Assembly: GCF_000764305.2 (NCBI RefSeq)
Contig: NW_025934994.1
Span: forward strand, 1 to 64,000
Origin: Hyalella azteca
Lineage: Eukaryota; Arthropoda; Malacostraca; Amphipoda; Hyalellidae
Length of the DNA stretch: 64,000 nt
Reading direction: 5' to 3'
A program made the translations under genes and the position numbers. The notes below the pieces were generated by a model. It was given only the letters and a program-made list of their open reading frames with translations, was not told the origin of the DNA and did not search any database. This document shows positions 34,101 through 48,421 of this stretch, one piece after another (the stretch's first letter is position 1; each line of letters opens with the position of its first letter).

Positions 34101-37100
34101 GGAAAAGGCGCTTCACTTCGTTCAAGAAATTTATCGTCATGACAGAAACTGCACACCGTAACTCGCCATTGCAGTGCCGCGACGCCTTCGTTAAATTTTC
34201 CGCGCTAAATATGGCCGACGACTAACTTACAATTTATCTTACTTTATTAGCATGAATACCAAAATATATTCTGGATGCCATCATTTACAGCGATTACTAA
34301 AAAATATCCCACACATAATATGGACAGATATATTTCAATACACTGCAAGTAACCTCCATTTCATAAATAATAATAATAATAATTACAAATCGTTCGAAGT
34401 ACCCAGCGAACATGATAGCACCACGCACATTTCGATTACAATATGAATGCCCCTATATGTATTATTTATTTAAGCAATACAAGGTACGGTCTTAAGTAAT
34501 CGGCATAGCAGACAGCGTAATGATCGAGTCCTAAACACTTTTTTTCTCAGTCCAGATGCTAAAGCAAATTTCATAGCAAAATTGCTATGTATATGTATAC
34601 ATTTATATGTATATGTAAAAAACATTTATTCTTTCTCTTTCTTTGATGTATACATTATTCCTTTTTAATTTATACATAAATATATACCATTTATTACATT
34701 GGGTACATCATTTAGAATGCCCTGTATAATGAAGCGAATTTCCATGCCCCGAATCAAGTAGGAAAACGTTTAATCGCCGCTCTATCGGCAATGTTCAGGC
34801 CGCTCTAATGAGCTGCCGAGGAGAATTGAAAAGAGAGGTTTGATGTTTGGAAAACTGTAAACGCTTAATTGGAATTTACACAGGATTCACGTTGCAAAAC
34901 TTGAAAAAACAGGCTCCAATTGAAAATTGAGAAACGAACATTTAGAATCCTGGTCGCGTGCATCTATTGAAATTTGATATATTCTACTTAAGAAATCAAA
35001 AGCTCTTAATATTATTTATAATAGAGAACGATTTGATTTTTTTTTATATAGGATTCCATGATAATTCTGCATTTTTTTTAGCTTATTAAATGCACTGATA
35101 CAAGTGACTAGATTCGAATGGTGAATGATGGTAAGATTAGATTCCTTGTGACACGTTCATCGTAAGAACATACATTTCTTATGCACGTGCAATATATTTT
35201 TGCCGACAACTTTTTTTAAATCACATAAATTGGTCAAAGTTTGTGTATTTGATTGTGACTGTTTGGAGCCTGGGCTGTAAGTAACTATAGGGGTTGATAT
35301 CAGGCGCGAATCAATGTTTGAATTCTGCGACATTGAAAAATGAAGAGGCCGTTTAAATTTTCAATTAACATGTGATTTTTAAGTCAGTAAGAGTAAACTT
35401 CTGGTTCAAAATTTCGTTGAATTTCACAATATGACTTGAATGGGAGATCCGTGCGAATTGTGGGTTTGAACGGATATATAATTAACGGTTTTCAATTTTA
35501 GTATTTTAGTTGTGAAATTATAAGCCAGATTCGGGATGATGGGCTTCGGATAGCCCAGATTATCAATGACGGGATTTGTAATAAACGAAGTTCTCATATA
35601 TTTTCAAATCCGAGCCCCATGTATACATCGAGCACCGTGTAACTGATGAAGGTTGCGTGCAGAACGTTCAGTAGCGAGCACCGTGTAATTGATGTGGAAA
35701 AATTGATTAAGCTGTACTGGAATTCCCAAGATAAAATAAAAAAATTTATTTTTAATGGAGAACAATTTATTTTTAAATTCGCTTTAGAGCTGAACTGCTC
35801 TCGCAATTTACGAACAAAAGGAAAGGTGGCATTTCCACCATAGTCAGAGGTAAGAATGGCTGACAGAAATTGAAATCTTTCTGCTTCGTCTTTGTCGTTG
35901 AATCGTTGAATTAAATTCTACACTTTGTTGAATGCAAATAAAAATTATTTCGATGTTTTCACTTCGAATGAAACTGAAATAAAATATATGTAAATTACCA
36001 TTAGGAAAAATTGCTTAGGAAAGTAATGTAGTAAAATATATATATCACATCTCCAAATTCTTCACTGTCTTACAAATAATGATGTTACGTATAAATTTAT
36101 AAATTTAAGTTCCAGTTAAAAGTTTATTTTATTGTCATTGTTTCGTTAACAGTCAACCAACGAGAATTCTATGCTCAATATTTACTTTAGAGTGCACAGC
36201 AGACCCTTGAAACTGATGCTGTTATGCTTAGAACGACATATCGAGCGCTCAGGTTCGTTTGTTCTTGTCTGTCTGAGAGAGGTATTCGTAACAACAATTC
36301 TGTTGTGGCTTGGATATTGAATAAAATTCTGCCTGGTCCACAAGCTTGTGTAAAAACCCGGACGTTGCAAGTAATTTCCGTCTCAATCAATTTGGCTTCA
36401 AGGATTTGAAGAAACTTCAGGGAAGCGTAGAAAGCAGACAGCTTTGAAGCAATGTGAAACGTGGTGATGCAACGCTTATCTCGAACTACAGTTCTTGGTA
36501 TTGGAGTAAAATATTGCAGGAGCAATAAGAAGTAATATTCAGACAGGTTGATTTGCTCCATGTTGAAAAAGTAAGTACGTTAATTTCAGTAACTAGATGC
36601 CATAAATATTATTATAATTAATCGTGCAAACTCATTGACATTAAAACCAAATCTGTGATTACATAATTATTTTTTATAGGATAATTTTAAAAATAAGATG
36701 AGCGTTTTAGACCAATTGTCAAACAGTGACTGCTCGCAGAAAAAAGTAGAAGGAATTCACTTGAAAAGTCTGTATTTATTATTTGCAAGTTGAATTTTCT
36801 TTGGTTTTACAATGTCTGATTTGGAAAACAAATAGAGATAATATCTTTATGTTAATTTTCCGCTAGAAAGCAGTTGATAAATGAAAAAAACATCCTATGA
36901 ATGTTAGAAATTATTTTCGTAGGAGACTTGAGCCGTGCCCGCGAAGCTCGGACTGATGATAATGAATCGAAATGAATGTATATATAATTGGGATAAAATA
37001 TCTGCAGATAGTTCAGATTAAACTGGCCACTAAGTGCACTTTATAAGCAGTAAACCCTGCCTAACTGTACTAAAAATTCTAATTGGGTCCTAAAAAGAAC

Positions 37101-37255
37101 ATTCTAGGAAACTCCTCAATTACCGGAGAACGTGGCGAGAGAAAATGCGAGGATATTGCCGTGACCGCGGCATATCGGGAGCCGTGCGGCCATTGAAGCT
37201 ACCATTAAAAATTATACACAACGTCGATACCGACGCAGTACCGGTACGGGAAGTC
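34101..37255. other. Unassigned AT-rich sequence
   Basis: Contains an AAT microsatellite near 34,367-34,385, ATGTAT-rich low complexity near 34,580-34,690, and an imperfect repeat of GAGCACCGTGTAA at 35,629 and 35,678. Overlapping frames of 61-124 codons near 36,182-36,561 have no recognisable product. Confidence 0.5.
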
Positions 37256-37543
37256 GTTATGAGTTACTGTTGACAGCGCCGTTGTGAGTTACTGTTGACA
37301 GCGCCGTTGTGAGTTACTGTTGACGGTGCCGTTGTGAGTAACTGTTGACAGCGCCGTTGTGAGTAACTGTTGACAGCGCCGTTGTGAGTAACCGTTGACA
37401 GCGCCGTCGTGAGTAACCGTTGACAGCGCCGTTGTGAGTAACCGTTGACAGCGCCGTTGTGAGTTACTGTTGACGGTGCCGTTGTGAGTAACCGTTGACA
37501 GCGCCGTTGTGAGCAACCGTTGACAGCGCCGTTGTGAGTAACC
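37256..37543. repeat. 25-bp minisatellite, about 11.5 copies
   Basis: The unit GTTGTGAGTAACTGTTGACA plus GCGCC repeats with alternating variants (AGTTACTG, AGTAACCG, GACGGTGCC). A 99-codon minus-strand frame through it is a by-product. Confidence 0.97.
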
Positions 37544-40500
37544 AGGTTTTATGCTGGCTTTCGAAAATACTCTCTGAATAAATTTCATGTAACTTGCTAC
37601 ATTTCGAGCTTTAAATAGCGCTACAAGAGCGACAGCGTTGAGGCTAACGCGGCAATTTCTTAACTAACGACAATACTGACAAGATCTGAGTTAATTATTT
37701 GATTCATTTAGGCTTAGTTGACAGGATCAACTAAGCTTGCTTGACAGTTGGTGTCGCCAAATTGACAGTTGGTGTTGGCAGACTCGGCGACGGAACATCT
37801 CTCGTTCACCGGCCTATTTAAAAATTCTTGAATTGGAAAACCAGCCGTCCCGTGGTAGACATACCGCCTCGATCACTATGGTCTATCCGAGCGTCTTGAA
37901 ACTTGTAAAAATTTTAGCGATAAATGGTAAAATTTTAATGAGTTCAGTAGAATTGTTAGTCGCAAGTGTAGCGAGCACATTAAAATTTTTAATCGAAATT
38001 TTAGCAAGTGCAGTAGAGCACTTTCAAACTAATAGCGAGCGCGTCCCAAAGTCCAGGTGTTGTTGCCGCTGCAGCAAACACCAGCAGCGGCAAGCCTGAA
38101 ACTCCCACCTGAGCTCCAGTTATCGGGGAATTCCAGCATAGTATTTTTTAATTCTTGTGTAAGTTAACAGAAATCAATAACTCAATGATTTCTAAAATAA
38201 ATTTGGGGTTTTCAGGAAATGCCCTGCCACCTTGAAACAAGGGAAGCCATGTGATCAAGACGCTTGCATGCCCTGGGATACAGAGTCAGTTTGCACGCAC
38301 ATACATCATGCTTCACTAATTTGATTCTAACCGATATTTTATCAGTCAAATTAACAGCAAATAATTTGACGTCTCGTGTATACGAGAATTCCTAATGCAC
38401 CGTCTTCCAAAACGATGCTTGATGTCAACCCAGACGACCGGTGGCGCAGAGTAATAGGTTGATTACTTTTAAAACAGTCATGCGAGAGACCATACCTGCT
38501 CAACAAAAATGAAATCAATTTTCCATTTATTGATATGATGAAGTAATCACGACATCAATCGACATCTATGATTATTGACCACAAGAATCTTAAATTAATC
38601 AGTAATATGTATTATGATCATGTCTCACCTCCCAGCTTCCCGTATTAAAAGAGTCTTTCATTTCGTCGTAGCTAAAATTAAAAATACTTTCATGTAATAT
38701 GGTGGACGTTTTTTTCATATCATACAATAATTTTCTCTTAAGAGCCTTTGCAAATGGAAGAAGAAAATTACACATTCAAAACCCCCTTGTGTCATTAGTG
38801 ACAACAAAAATGCCGACAAAATTTCACCAAAGATTTTCAATTAGGCTCCCCCAGATTATATGCCGGTTTTCATGCCCTCGTCATAATGAACGAGACGGCA
38901 AGTGCGGCAATATAGCGCTGCACTTTATTGCGGCGTAAAGTGGGCTTGATTGTAGCCGAAATACCGCCGGCTTTGTTACACTGAGTAGAATAGGTTGTCT
39001 CAATCACAAAGATAGTCTAATGCGCGCAAATAAAGTGGGCTCCTTCACAGACAACATTAAGACATTGCACGCGGTAAACACTTGAGAAATTTCCTATGAG
39101 GCATTCGTTGAACCTGAAAAAAAGTCTAGTGAATTATAGCATAATAATTTTTAACGTGACCGTTGCATTTATTCTTCGTGATTTTCCATTCTCAGAAATT
39201 TACAGGACGTCACCCAATGATAATCCCAATTTGTTATTCATCTGTAGGCTCCTGAAATTATGTTTAAATTAACAGTGATAACAGTAACAGCCCACATTAT
39301 AGAGGCATTAATCCCATCTAAACTTCGGGAAATTTTTGGGAAGGTAATGGAAGTCTGGAAGAAAATGTCTAATTCCGAAACTAGAATTCAAAATGCGTAT
39401 GTATTGAATACCTCCTGCTGACTCACCAACCCTGGCAAGGAGGACTTTGAAGTGACTCACATCGTCCTAGAGTAAACGTAAAATTGCTATGGCAACGAAT
39501 TCTGGACGATATCAAAATGCAGGACTCGTCCTAAGGATGCAAATGGGGATAAGGTTTGCTATTTCATCAACTAAGGCCATAATTATATACCTAATCGATA
39601 GTTATTAAATATTCAAATTGCTCAACTCATGAAATAAATTAAAATAAATTAGCGGTCTTCATGACTGCAATTCTACACGTTCCTATCTCAAAGAAGAAAT
39701 TGATCTTTGTTACCTCGGAAATATAAAATGATGAGACATTCAATTTGCTTTGCTTACGTATCAGTGTGCTGAACATTTTACCTGGTTTTGCAATTATAAT
39801 GAGATTTATTGTAACAATTGTTTATCATTTGCAAATATAAAAAACCCTCTAGAGGAAACATATTGACATTGTAATTTTTTCCTGCGCCGATTAAGTTAAA
39901 GTTATTTGCCGGGTCACCGGGTCAAATTAATAGTTTTTCTTTACCTCATTTGTGCGACAAAATTCAAATTGCAGCTATAAGGTTTAAATTTGTTTGCGTT
40001 CAATCAATTCACGTTGTAATATAAGCGCATTTTGCAGCTGAGGTTACTATGCCATCAAGGTATCAATACGCTTTACGCAAGCAGATTATAAATAATTAAA
40101 ATCGCATATTGTAATAAAATATGAGAGGAACTTATAGTATAAAATGTGATTAAATAAATAAAAAATAGAGCATTTGAAAATTCTATGTCCTGGTATTATA
40201 TCACGAAAATGAATAATGTTGCTTCACTCCATTCCTCGAGCGGTGTTTGTTATATTACAAATTAACAAGGTACATGAATTTTATACACGATCGTTACAGC
40301 CACAATGACACGTGTCATAGACCAGTTAATTTTTCATGGTCTAAACCAATTGACAGTCCAGTGATTTTAATAAAAATAATTAACAAATGAGAGAAATTAT
40401 AAATCTGGTCGTCAGGATCGGCTTTTGAAAGACGTGGGTCCCAGAGATTGGGAGAGCAAAACACATAAACTCCCAATCAAACTAATAATTGTCATAAATG

Positions 40501-43330
40501 CAAATTTAATTTGATGAACTGCATAATGCATTCCAGATAGTCTAGTTCATTATTAATGTTTAGATGTATAATGAAAACTTGTGTATAGAACAAAATTTTA
40601 TCGTTGAATGAGGAAATCTTTTTGTTTGATCAGCATCTCAGACCCGTTGCTGAGGAGCCTCTACAGGAATGCAAGGAGGAGGATAACCGGGCACATAAAT
40701 CCTAATTTAGGCCGTACTAGAGGCTATACCTTGTAAAGGATGTAAATCCTCTTCAATGGCGAAGATATTGAAAGTTGCTTGTGCAGCAAATGGCGGCATA
40801 CGGAGTCCGGGAAAGCGAGCTCAAGACCTTAAATACTCGAGGTCTTCTCATTAGCATGCTGCGTGGAGGCATAAAGGAAAACAAAACGACTGACACTGCA
40901 TATAAGATAAGGAATCGCAAGCCAACTGACACAAGACAAAGAATTCCAAGTCAAAGTGACACACATAGAGAAAATCTAAAAAAACTAAAAATGAAATCAA
41001 GATAAAATATCACGATCCTTCAAAGTCCAACTAAAATTTTTAGAACACCAAAATGCAAATAAGAAATAGTTAGATATAGACACAACTGCAGCTAAATTGT
41101 GATTGTTTACTGAAGCTCGGCCGTCATTCAGTCTCGACCTCAACAGTCGATACGTTTAAACTTCGGCAATTTTTCCGGCATTTGCTCAACGTTGTCAGGC
41201 TGGACAGACGAGGTTGAAATTTTAGCGACAGCTTAGACTTTTGTTCACTTAACTGTCAGCAGACCGTCTGGTGCTTGAATTATTCACTTAAAAAAAGAAA
41301 GAAGTTATGGCAGTACGACGGATAAGGAGGAACTATTCATCTTAAAACGTACAGAAGTTAAAATGTATGTTTATCAACTTTAAGATTATTTCTGGAACGC
41401 TGCTAGCAAAACATACATGACTTCTAAATCCAATTAGTTTTTTTTTGATTTTGTAAATAATCATGTAGCTATAGAAATTTCAAACGTCCCGCCTCGAAAT
41501 ACTTATCTTCAAAATTTGTTACATAATATCAATGACACAAATTACCGCAACTCGTTGCAGACTTATTACATGTATTTTGTATTGAGTTCAACGTGAGTTT
41601 ATAACAGAACAGAGAATCACAGTCGACAATTAAGTTTCTTTCAATCACTGCCCTAAAACTTCCTTTCTTGAGTCATCAAGATGATCAGGGGATTTCTTTT
41701 ACTTCAAAATTTTAAATTTAGGTGTTGTAAAATCTTCAACTAGATGTAAATGAATATTGTATATTAGAAACGACGAATTCTATTAAAATGTCGTTTGATA
41801 ACCCGCATTTTGATCCCCCAGCGCCACCAAGAAATTTCATCCGACTCATGCATAGAGAAAACAAACAGAAAAATTATAAAAAAAAATATTCTGGTCTTAC
41901 ATATAATTTGTATAGAGGAAAATCTTTTGCATAACTATACCAATTATAATAAACGCGCACTGATGGTCATCTTCTTGCACTGAGCTTACTGCAGCATAAC
42001 GAATAAATGCCATCAATTAAAAAGTATCGTATAAAGTTTCTATTTAGTAGTTATTCCCACACACAATAGCAATCAAATAGATGTTTTGTAGGGGTTAAAC
42101 ACTTAACACAGCGCTCGGATGCCTTTATTGTATGTTTGGATTTACTTAAAACAATTAACTCATCAGTATATTGATGCGTATAACATCACACACACGCCCC
42201 TCTTAATTATGCTGCGATTTCTTGCAAACCTGCTCAGTGGGTCTTTCATTTAAATTGTGAAATTATTTATGACATGATTATTGTTTCGGATTACATTTTG
42301 GTTTATTATTTAAGTCAAGATTTTTCATGTAGATTTCCGGAGCACGCTAAGTAACCGACAAGTTTGTACCGATAGAAATTTATTTTTGATTTGGTTGACA
42401 TGATATCCGCTCCTAAATCATAGCTCAATATGCGTAAAACTAAAACTACTTTTTAGGCCCTGTTTATTAATTAAATACTGCTTCATACTTCCATCTAAAA
42501 TGTTTTCCGGTCTTCACTCTCCTCAGGTAGAAATTACAATCTATTTCTGTTAGCTCGGCACGGGTAAGCAAAGCATAAATTGTTCCATTCATCTTGATAT
42601 GATAATTTGTAACGATATTATCCTCTTATTATGATTGTACACAATAATTAACTAAAACCTATCAACCTTATTTCAGTTTTAGGAGTAATGTTATGAAGGT
42701 ATTCTGAAAAGTCGCAAATTTATAACCGAGGCCTTTTTTGGAAATAAGGTTTTCCGTCCAACTCTTTTTGTGTTCTTGGCTATCTCCCACCAAAGGCTGG
42801 GGATCTTCAGGGCCGCATGTGCATCAGTTCAGTCGACCAGATGGTGTTTTATGCTCTCAAATTACCGGGATTGAAATGCACGGCACTGAGATCATCTGCA
42901 ACCTGCGACAACACGAGCATTTGGAGGCCAGCCAGAAGCTTGACTCGATCATCTGTCACGTCGCTCGCCAGGAAACTTCAAGTCCGCGTATCTCATCAAC
43001 AATGGCCAAGTCCGATCGTAAACCACGAATTATGGACTGAACGTTATTGTTTCAAATGTTTTGACCGGCGTTAATACGTGTATAACTGGAGCTCTCTTCA
43101 CAATTGATGATACTTAAATCTTGTGAACTGAAACGCTCAAACGAGTGGCTGTTCCAATCTTCAAGTTCGAAGGATGCTAGAAAATTTACGTTTTCAATTT
43201 ACGTTCGTTCGTTTCAGGTCGTGTAAACGTGAACTATGGTACGATTTATTTTAACGTTTTCAGTGCTTTTCAATACAATACAAATTGTCATACTGATATC
43301 CTCATCTCATTCCGATTTTTAACTCCTTTA
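37544..43330. other. Unassigned AT-rich sequence
   Basis: No repeat family shared with the rest of the window was noticed and no domain was recognised. The most coding-like patch is 42,770-43,040, which is GC-richer and has two overlapping plus-strand frames of 100 and 85 codons and a partly open minus strand. I cannot assign a product or splice sites to it. Confidence 0.5.
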
Positions 43331-43497
43331 TTTTTAGCGCATTTTCTCATTTATGGAAATAAGGCGCCATTGTGCTCATCATGTCCGTCCGTCTGTCTGT
43401 CTGTCTGTCCGTCCGTCCTTTCGTGACCACGTTTTCGTCGATGAGAAAATGCGTTCTCTGTCACTCACTGCAGTGATTACTGAGTTATATTTTTTTA
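43331..43497 (+). repeat. CTGT-hairpin dispersed repeat, copy 2
   Basis: Close copy of 3,435-3,600: TTTTTAGCGCATTTTCTCAT, CTGT/CCGT simple repeat, GAGAAAATGCGTTCTCTGTC, then the ACTCACTGCAGTGA palindrome half and a T-rich tail. Confidence 0.9.
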
Positions 43498-45368
43498 TCC
43501 TTCATGGGGCCATATTTCATTGGGCAATACCCACAAAATGTTTTGTAATTTTATCGATGAATTTGGCACATTTCTAAGAAAGTGAAATGATCAAGTAGCG
43601 TGAGGAAGGAAAGACGGTAGCGTCTTGAACTTGAGATGAGCTTAGAGGCTAAGTTCATTAAAGGGTACTGTCATAATAACATGGTTTCGCTGATGAAATG
43701 GTTAACAATATCAAATAGGCCCACCGACATACCTTAAAATTAGGAGCCAAATTGGTGCCAGGTTACTCAGTACCCAGGATTCAAGGTTACGGTGATGAAG
43801 CGGTAAGACGAGAACATTGAGCAGATTAGTTAGGGTGTCAACTGACTAGGCATGAATGAGGTAGATGTCCTCATCATAACACAATTATGAAAATACACCG
43901 GGTATATACAGCCTGCTGTACATGAATATCTTCGAAGAAAAAATAATACCGCGTGAAAATATCTTGACGAAGAGAAAGTCTTGCCAGGTAACTCAAATCC
44001 CAATGTTGACAGGAAATGCTGAAAATTTCTACACATCTGTATTGGGACAAAAAAAATGAGCCCGTAGATTTTGTTGATATACCGCCGTTTCCGGAAGGAT
44101 CGCTCTTCCGGACGCGGCTTTGTGTTGCTGCCGCTTCATCTGAAATTCGTTTTCATCGACAAAGGCAACGGCCTTCTGCTTTCAAAACGCTCGTCTGTCT
44201 TCTCTTTCTTTTGGCCTTTAACAATGGAAACTTAATTACTGTAGGCGCCGCCAGGAGGCCCGGTGCCGGGAAAGGGGAGGTCCAGACTGGAATAATGTAT
44301 GCCATTCATCAGTGAAGAGTTTGCGAGTCTGCCACCGATTTAAAAAATCACTTGGGTTGGTCATTGGGAGTCAATATGATTGACGGGAACTCAAAAGTTG
44401 GTAATTTTTCTCACTAAAACGGCCATCGCGCATCATTTTCCTGTTCAATGTACTTTCACACAGGTTTCTGTAGGCACTGTTCTTTTCGTGATTGAAGTAC
44501 GTCATGAAATACCCTACTTTGTGCTCATGTATAGTATTTCTTATATTCACGAAAGATGGTAGCCAACGGCGCCAAAATGACGTTAATGAGACAGCTTTTG
44601 TAAAGCTTCAAATAAAATGCTCTATTGATTTTCTAAGCTTCGAATAGAGTGACCATAAAACACAGAAAAATGCTTGTGTTAAATTTTCGAGACTCGGCAA
44701 ATGCGTATTATCATACATTAATGCTTATTATATTACTATTATTATATTGATTATTATTATTCACTAATATTAACGTCAGAAAATTGTCTTGTGGTCTCCC
44801 TTGTAATCACAATATAATCACCTTTTCAGTCGGGATGCCACGCAAGCGCTCGATATTGTGATTTTTATGCGTTTGTCCGATGAAAGAGGTAAATTCCATT
44901 GGAATTCAAATTTTCCGTATTGTTAGGAACTTCTAAAATGGAAAACCAAAGTTTTTTGCGCCGTCAATATATCAGGTCGTGTTGTAAAGGACCGTGTGAA
45001 CCTCCAAGCGCTTCTGTGCTTCAATTTTTTACGTTGGTGGGAAAAATAACTGAAATATTTTAGTAACTGAGAAAAACTGCTCATACAAAAAATTTTACCA
45101 CCTAATAGAATATTTTCTCTCATGGAAATCCCGAACAGCAGATAATCACCAAAAATTTCACGAGGAGGTAGTGGTCGACGAGATTTCTTCTCATTGACTG
45201 ATAATTAACGAATAAGCCACGGAAAATGAGAGATTTTTCACTGCAGGGTCTTCCTGCAATTGATAAATATAAAATAATATTCAGCTATAACAAAGTAGTA
45301 AGAAAAAATGGAAATTTCTTAAGTTGTTGAAGTGTGATATGAATGGAATTTATACGGGAGGCGAAACT
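43498..45368. other. Unassigned sequence
   Basis: Includes a 99-codon plus-strand frame at 44,016-44,315 in GC-richer DNA and ATT-rich low complexity at 44,715-44,775. No product is recognised. Confidence 0.5.
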
Positions 45369-45497
45369 GGCGATTCTGGCTCAAAAGACGATATATATAC
45401 CGGCGATTCAGGCTCAAAAGACGATATATATACCGGCGATTCAGGCTCAAAAGACGATATATATACTGGCGATTATGGCTCAAAAGACGATATATAC
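45369..45497. repeat. 33-bp minisatellite, about 3.9 copies
   Basis: The unit GGCGATTCTGGCTCAAAAGA plus CGATATATATACC. It is followed after three bases by a different 42-bp array. Period divisible by three keeps frames open. Confidence 0.95.
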
Positions 45498-45500
45498 AAT

Positions 45501-45770
45501 AGTCTGGCCCTGGTAGTGTGACCCAGGCAGTCTGGTAACAACAGTCTGGCCCTGGTAGTATGACTCAGGCAGTCTGGTATCAACAGTCTGGACCTGGTAG
45601 TATGACCCAGGCAGTCTGGTATCAACAGTCTGGACCTGGTAGTATGACCCAGGCAGTCTGGTATCAGCAGTCTGGCCCTGGTAGTATGACCCAGGCAGTC
45701 TGGTCCCAACAGTTTTCATCCGGTAGTTTGGTCCAGGCTGTCTGGTCCCAGCATTTTGGTCCAGGATATC
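45501..45770. repeat. 42-bp minisatellite, about 6.4 copies
   Basis: Units contain AGTCTGGCCCTGGTAGTATG and CCCAGGCAGTCTGGTATCAA. The last copies are diverged. The unit itself contains two related halves (CAGTCTGG...), suggesting growth from a 21-bp precursor. Overlapping frames on both strands are by-products. Confidence 0.95.
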
Positions 45771-48202
45771 CTGAGCCTGTAGGCTCGAACGATCCCCGCC
45801 AAACCCTTTATTGCATATCGCTTACTTTACGATGTACCAGCGCGGCAAGATCTTGCTAAACAGACGCTGCACGTTGCAGCCTTTGGCCAGTAATGCAAGG
45901 TTGCATTTTTAAAATGTGTGCAAGGTGCTAATGTGCAATTTGGAATCAAGGGAATTAAATTCGCTCGCCGAAATTAGTGGGAAGGAAATTTTCTAGGATA
46001 ATGTCTCCCGATGACAATTCCGGTCGGTTATAGATCAACGCTGAAGCTAGTTATTATATATAGATCAGTATTCCGGAAATCGTCCGCCCGTACATCAGTT
46101 TACTTTTCGGAGACATATTTCGAGAACAAAAAAAAAAAAAAAAGATTTTTATAGATATTTGAAATTAAATTTATTATTTTAAAATCTCTAGAATTATTTC
46201 CTACATTAATTATTGTTATGAGTATTATTATTATCATTATCATTATGGCTATAATGATAATTATTATTATTACTATAATCGTTCTAAATAATAATATTAT
46301 TATAATATATCCTCTGTAACATAGGTATCAGTTGAGGGCAACCTATGTGTGATCACAGCCAAAAGTAAAAGGTTTGGATAGGAAAACTAAAGCCATGCCT
46401 CAGACAGCTGGCAAGATATCTCAAATGATTGTAACCTGACATTAAAGAGCAATAATTTACCAATTGTAATTTTCTCATGCCGAAATTGCAAAAAATTCAG
46501 AGATTGACATAGGTTTTAGTTTTACGGTCTACGAAGCTGCCAATAGGTATTCGTGTGAGGTCATTACTGTAACCTCTCTGCTAAGGCTGCCGCATTATCA
46601 CAATGTTTAAAAAAGTTGTCCGTTAAAATCATAGTTGAAACTAACACCACGCTCTAAAAATTCACCGCATTGTCTCAAAGATTGGCGCATGCAGCAATCT
46701 AGCGTCGCTAACTTCCAGCGAAAGCAACACGCAGAATAGAAGTGGTGCGCTCCCTAATGCCCTGAGTGCAGTTACTGCGCAATAAGAGACGTTATATAGC
46801 AGTTCCCGTATATCCTAGTGGGCCATTCCAACCAATCCTTATGCGGTTACCTACACCGGAACCTAAACTCTTTATCTTTTGCAGTCTGCCTACGGCCAGC
46901 GACTTGCGCACCATAAATGAGTGCGAGGCTCACGGATAGGGAAAATCTGTTCTTAGTTTCGTTAGGGGAAGTGAACATATTATATTATTTATTATTCTAA
47001 TCCAATAGATAAAATCATTTATTATTCTTGTATATATGTTAATTTCGTTTATTAAACGGGAGACTTCGGTAGGTGAGAACAGTTTTATCTCAAAACAAGC
47101 ATTTAAAGGAAAAACTAGTGATGATCAAGCCTCCGGATTTCAAAGTCAAGATAGTCAAACAATATACCATCATGGGAACGATGGTTCTAAAAGATAATGC
47201 GGACGTCATGGTTCTTGTTGGCATTGCGGAGGATATGTTGAAGCTACTTGTTTAATTGACAATGAAATACAAAGGGTTGAAGTTACCATTTTAATTGTAC
47301 AAGGCTGTGTTGGATGAGGAAAACTGATGCTGGAGTCGTTGAATATTAATGAAGCATTCGAACCATTGTCTACGAGTTCACATGAACAAAGCCATTAAAG
47401 ACTTGTTTACAGATGAACTCTTCATAGACTTCAACCAGCAAGCATATTAAGAACTCGAACATCCTTTCATAAATGAAAACAAGGCATACATGAGTCCAAC
47501 GTCCACTTAGTCTTGTACAAGATGGAAACCAAAAGCACGTAGCACTATAGTGCCGCCTAATAAACTTACGATAGTAAGAAATCCTTGGGCAAGTCCTGAT
47601 CTGCAATGAAACTGAGGGCCGGCAAAAAGTAGCAGGATGAAAGCAGTAAACTACCTTCAGTGCACTCCACGAAATTGAACATCACTCGTAGCACCAGAAA
47701 TAGAAGCCGAAAGGCTGTCTTTGCTCATGCAAATATGGAGGCAACGGCACTCCAATGCCAGGCCGAACCGGTTACCTCGAGTCGACGTCGTTACCGTGAC
47801 CAAAAATTCAACAGCTTTCATGGTGGTGGTCTTGACGGAGCTCTATATGCATTTCAGGCGAATGTTGAAAAGAAGCTCAGAATTCAACCTTGTGTTATAT
47901 AAAGTGAAAACTATGGAGTGAAAAGAAATGCATTTAAGCCTCTTGGAACACAGAGCATAGTATCAGTTATTTGCGAAAATATGAAAATTTATATTGAAAT
48001 TAAAATCAATAGCAGCATGGCGAGAAATGAGCAGAAACGATATTTTAAGATTTTGCAAAGCAGAACTTGCATATCCAGGCACTATAAGCAGAACTATTCT
48101 AACATTGACTAATTCTGAAGCAATGTTGTTTATAAATAAATAATGCGATGCTACGAATTTAATTATTGTATAAAAATGCTGTTAATAGCCTCCAGGCTCT
48201 TA
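45771..48202. other. Unassigned sequence with simple repeats
   Basis: Contains a poly-A run near 46,128-46,143 and ATT/ATA-rich low complexity at 46,200-46,315. Short frames at 47,073-47,255 and 47,660-48,112 were examined and show no convincing domain. Confidence 0.5.
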
Positions 48203-48204
48203 TA

Positions 48205-48421
48205 CAGGGTGTTTCAGAATTAAGTAACCCTTTTAATTTGTTAATAAATAAAAAACTAAGAACGTTATGAAGTTGAGCTATACAGGATAATGACGTAACT
48301 ATGATACAATATTACCATGAAAATGTTCTTCTTTTAAATAAAACAAGTTTCAACTTCATAACGTTCTTAGTTTTTTATTTATTAACAAATTAAAAGGGTT
48401 ACTTAATTCTGAAACACCCTG
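48205..48421. mobile_element. Mariner-type MITE with 72-bp identical inverted ends
   Basis: The element starts CAGGGTGTTTCAGAATTAAG and ends with its reverse complement; the first and last 72 bases are exact inverted copies. TA dinucleotides flank it on both sides (48,203-48,204 and 48,422-48,423), the target duplication of Tc1/mariner elements, and CAGGGTGT ends occur in mariner families. The roughly 70-base centre has no coding capacity. Perfect identity of the arms suggests a recent insertion. Confidence 0.94.

Noticed and set aside
34700..34735. Second mariner-type MITE end (CCCTGTA near 34,725)
   Set aside because: Only seven bases match and no opposite end with TA flank was found.
47073..47330. 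Retroviral-type zinc knuckle from a C-x-x-C-G-G phrase in an alternative frame
   Set aside because: The spacing does not fit the CCHC pattern and a stop codon interrupts the frame; no neighbouring gag or pol motifs are visible.
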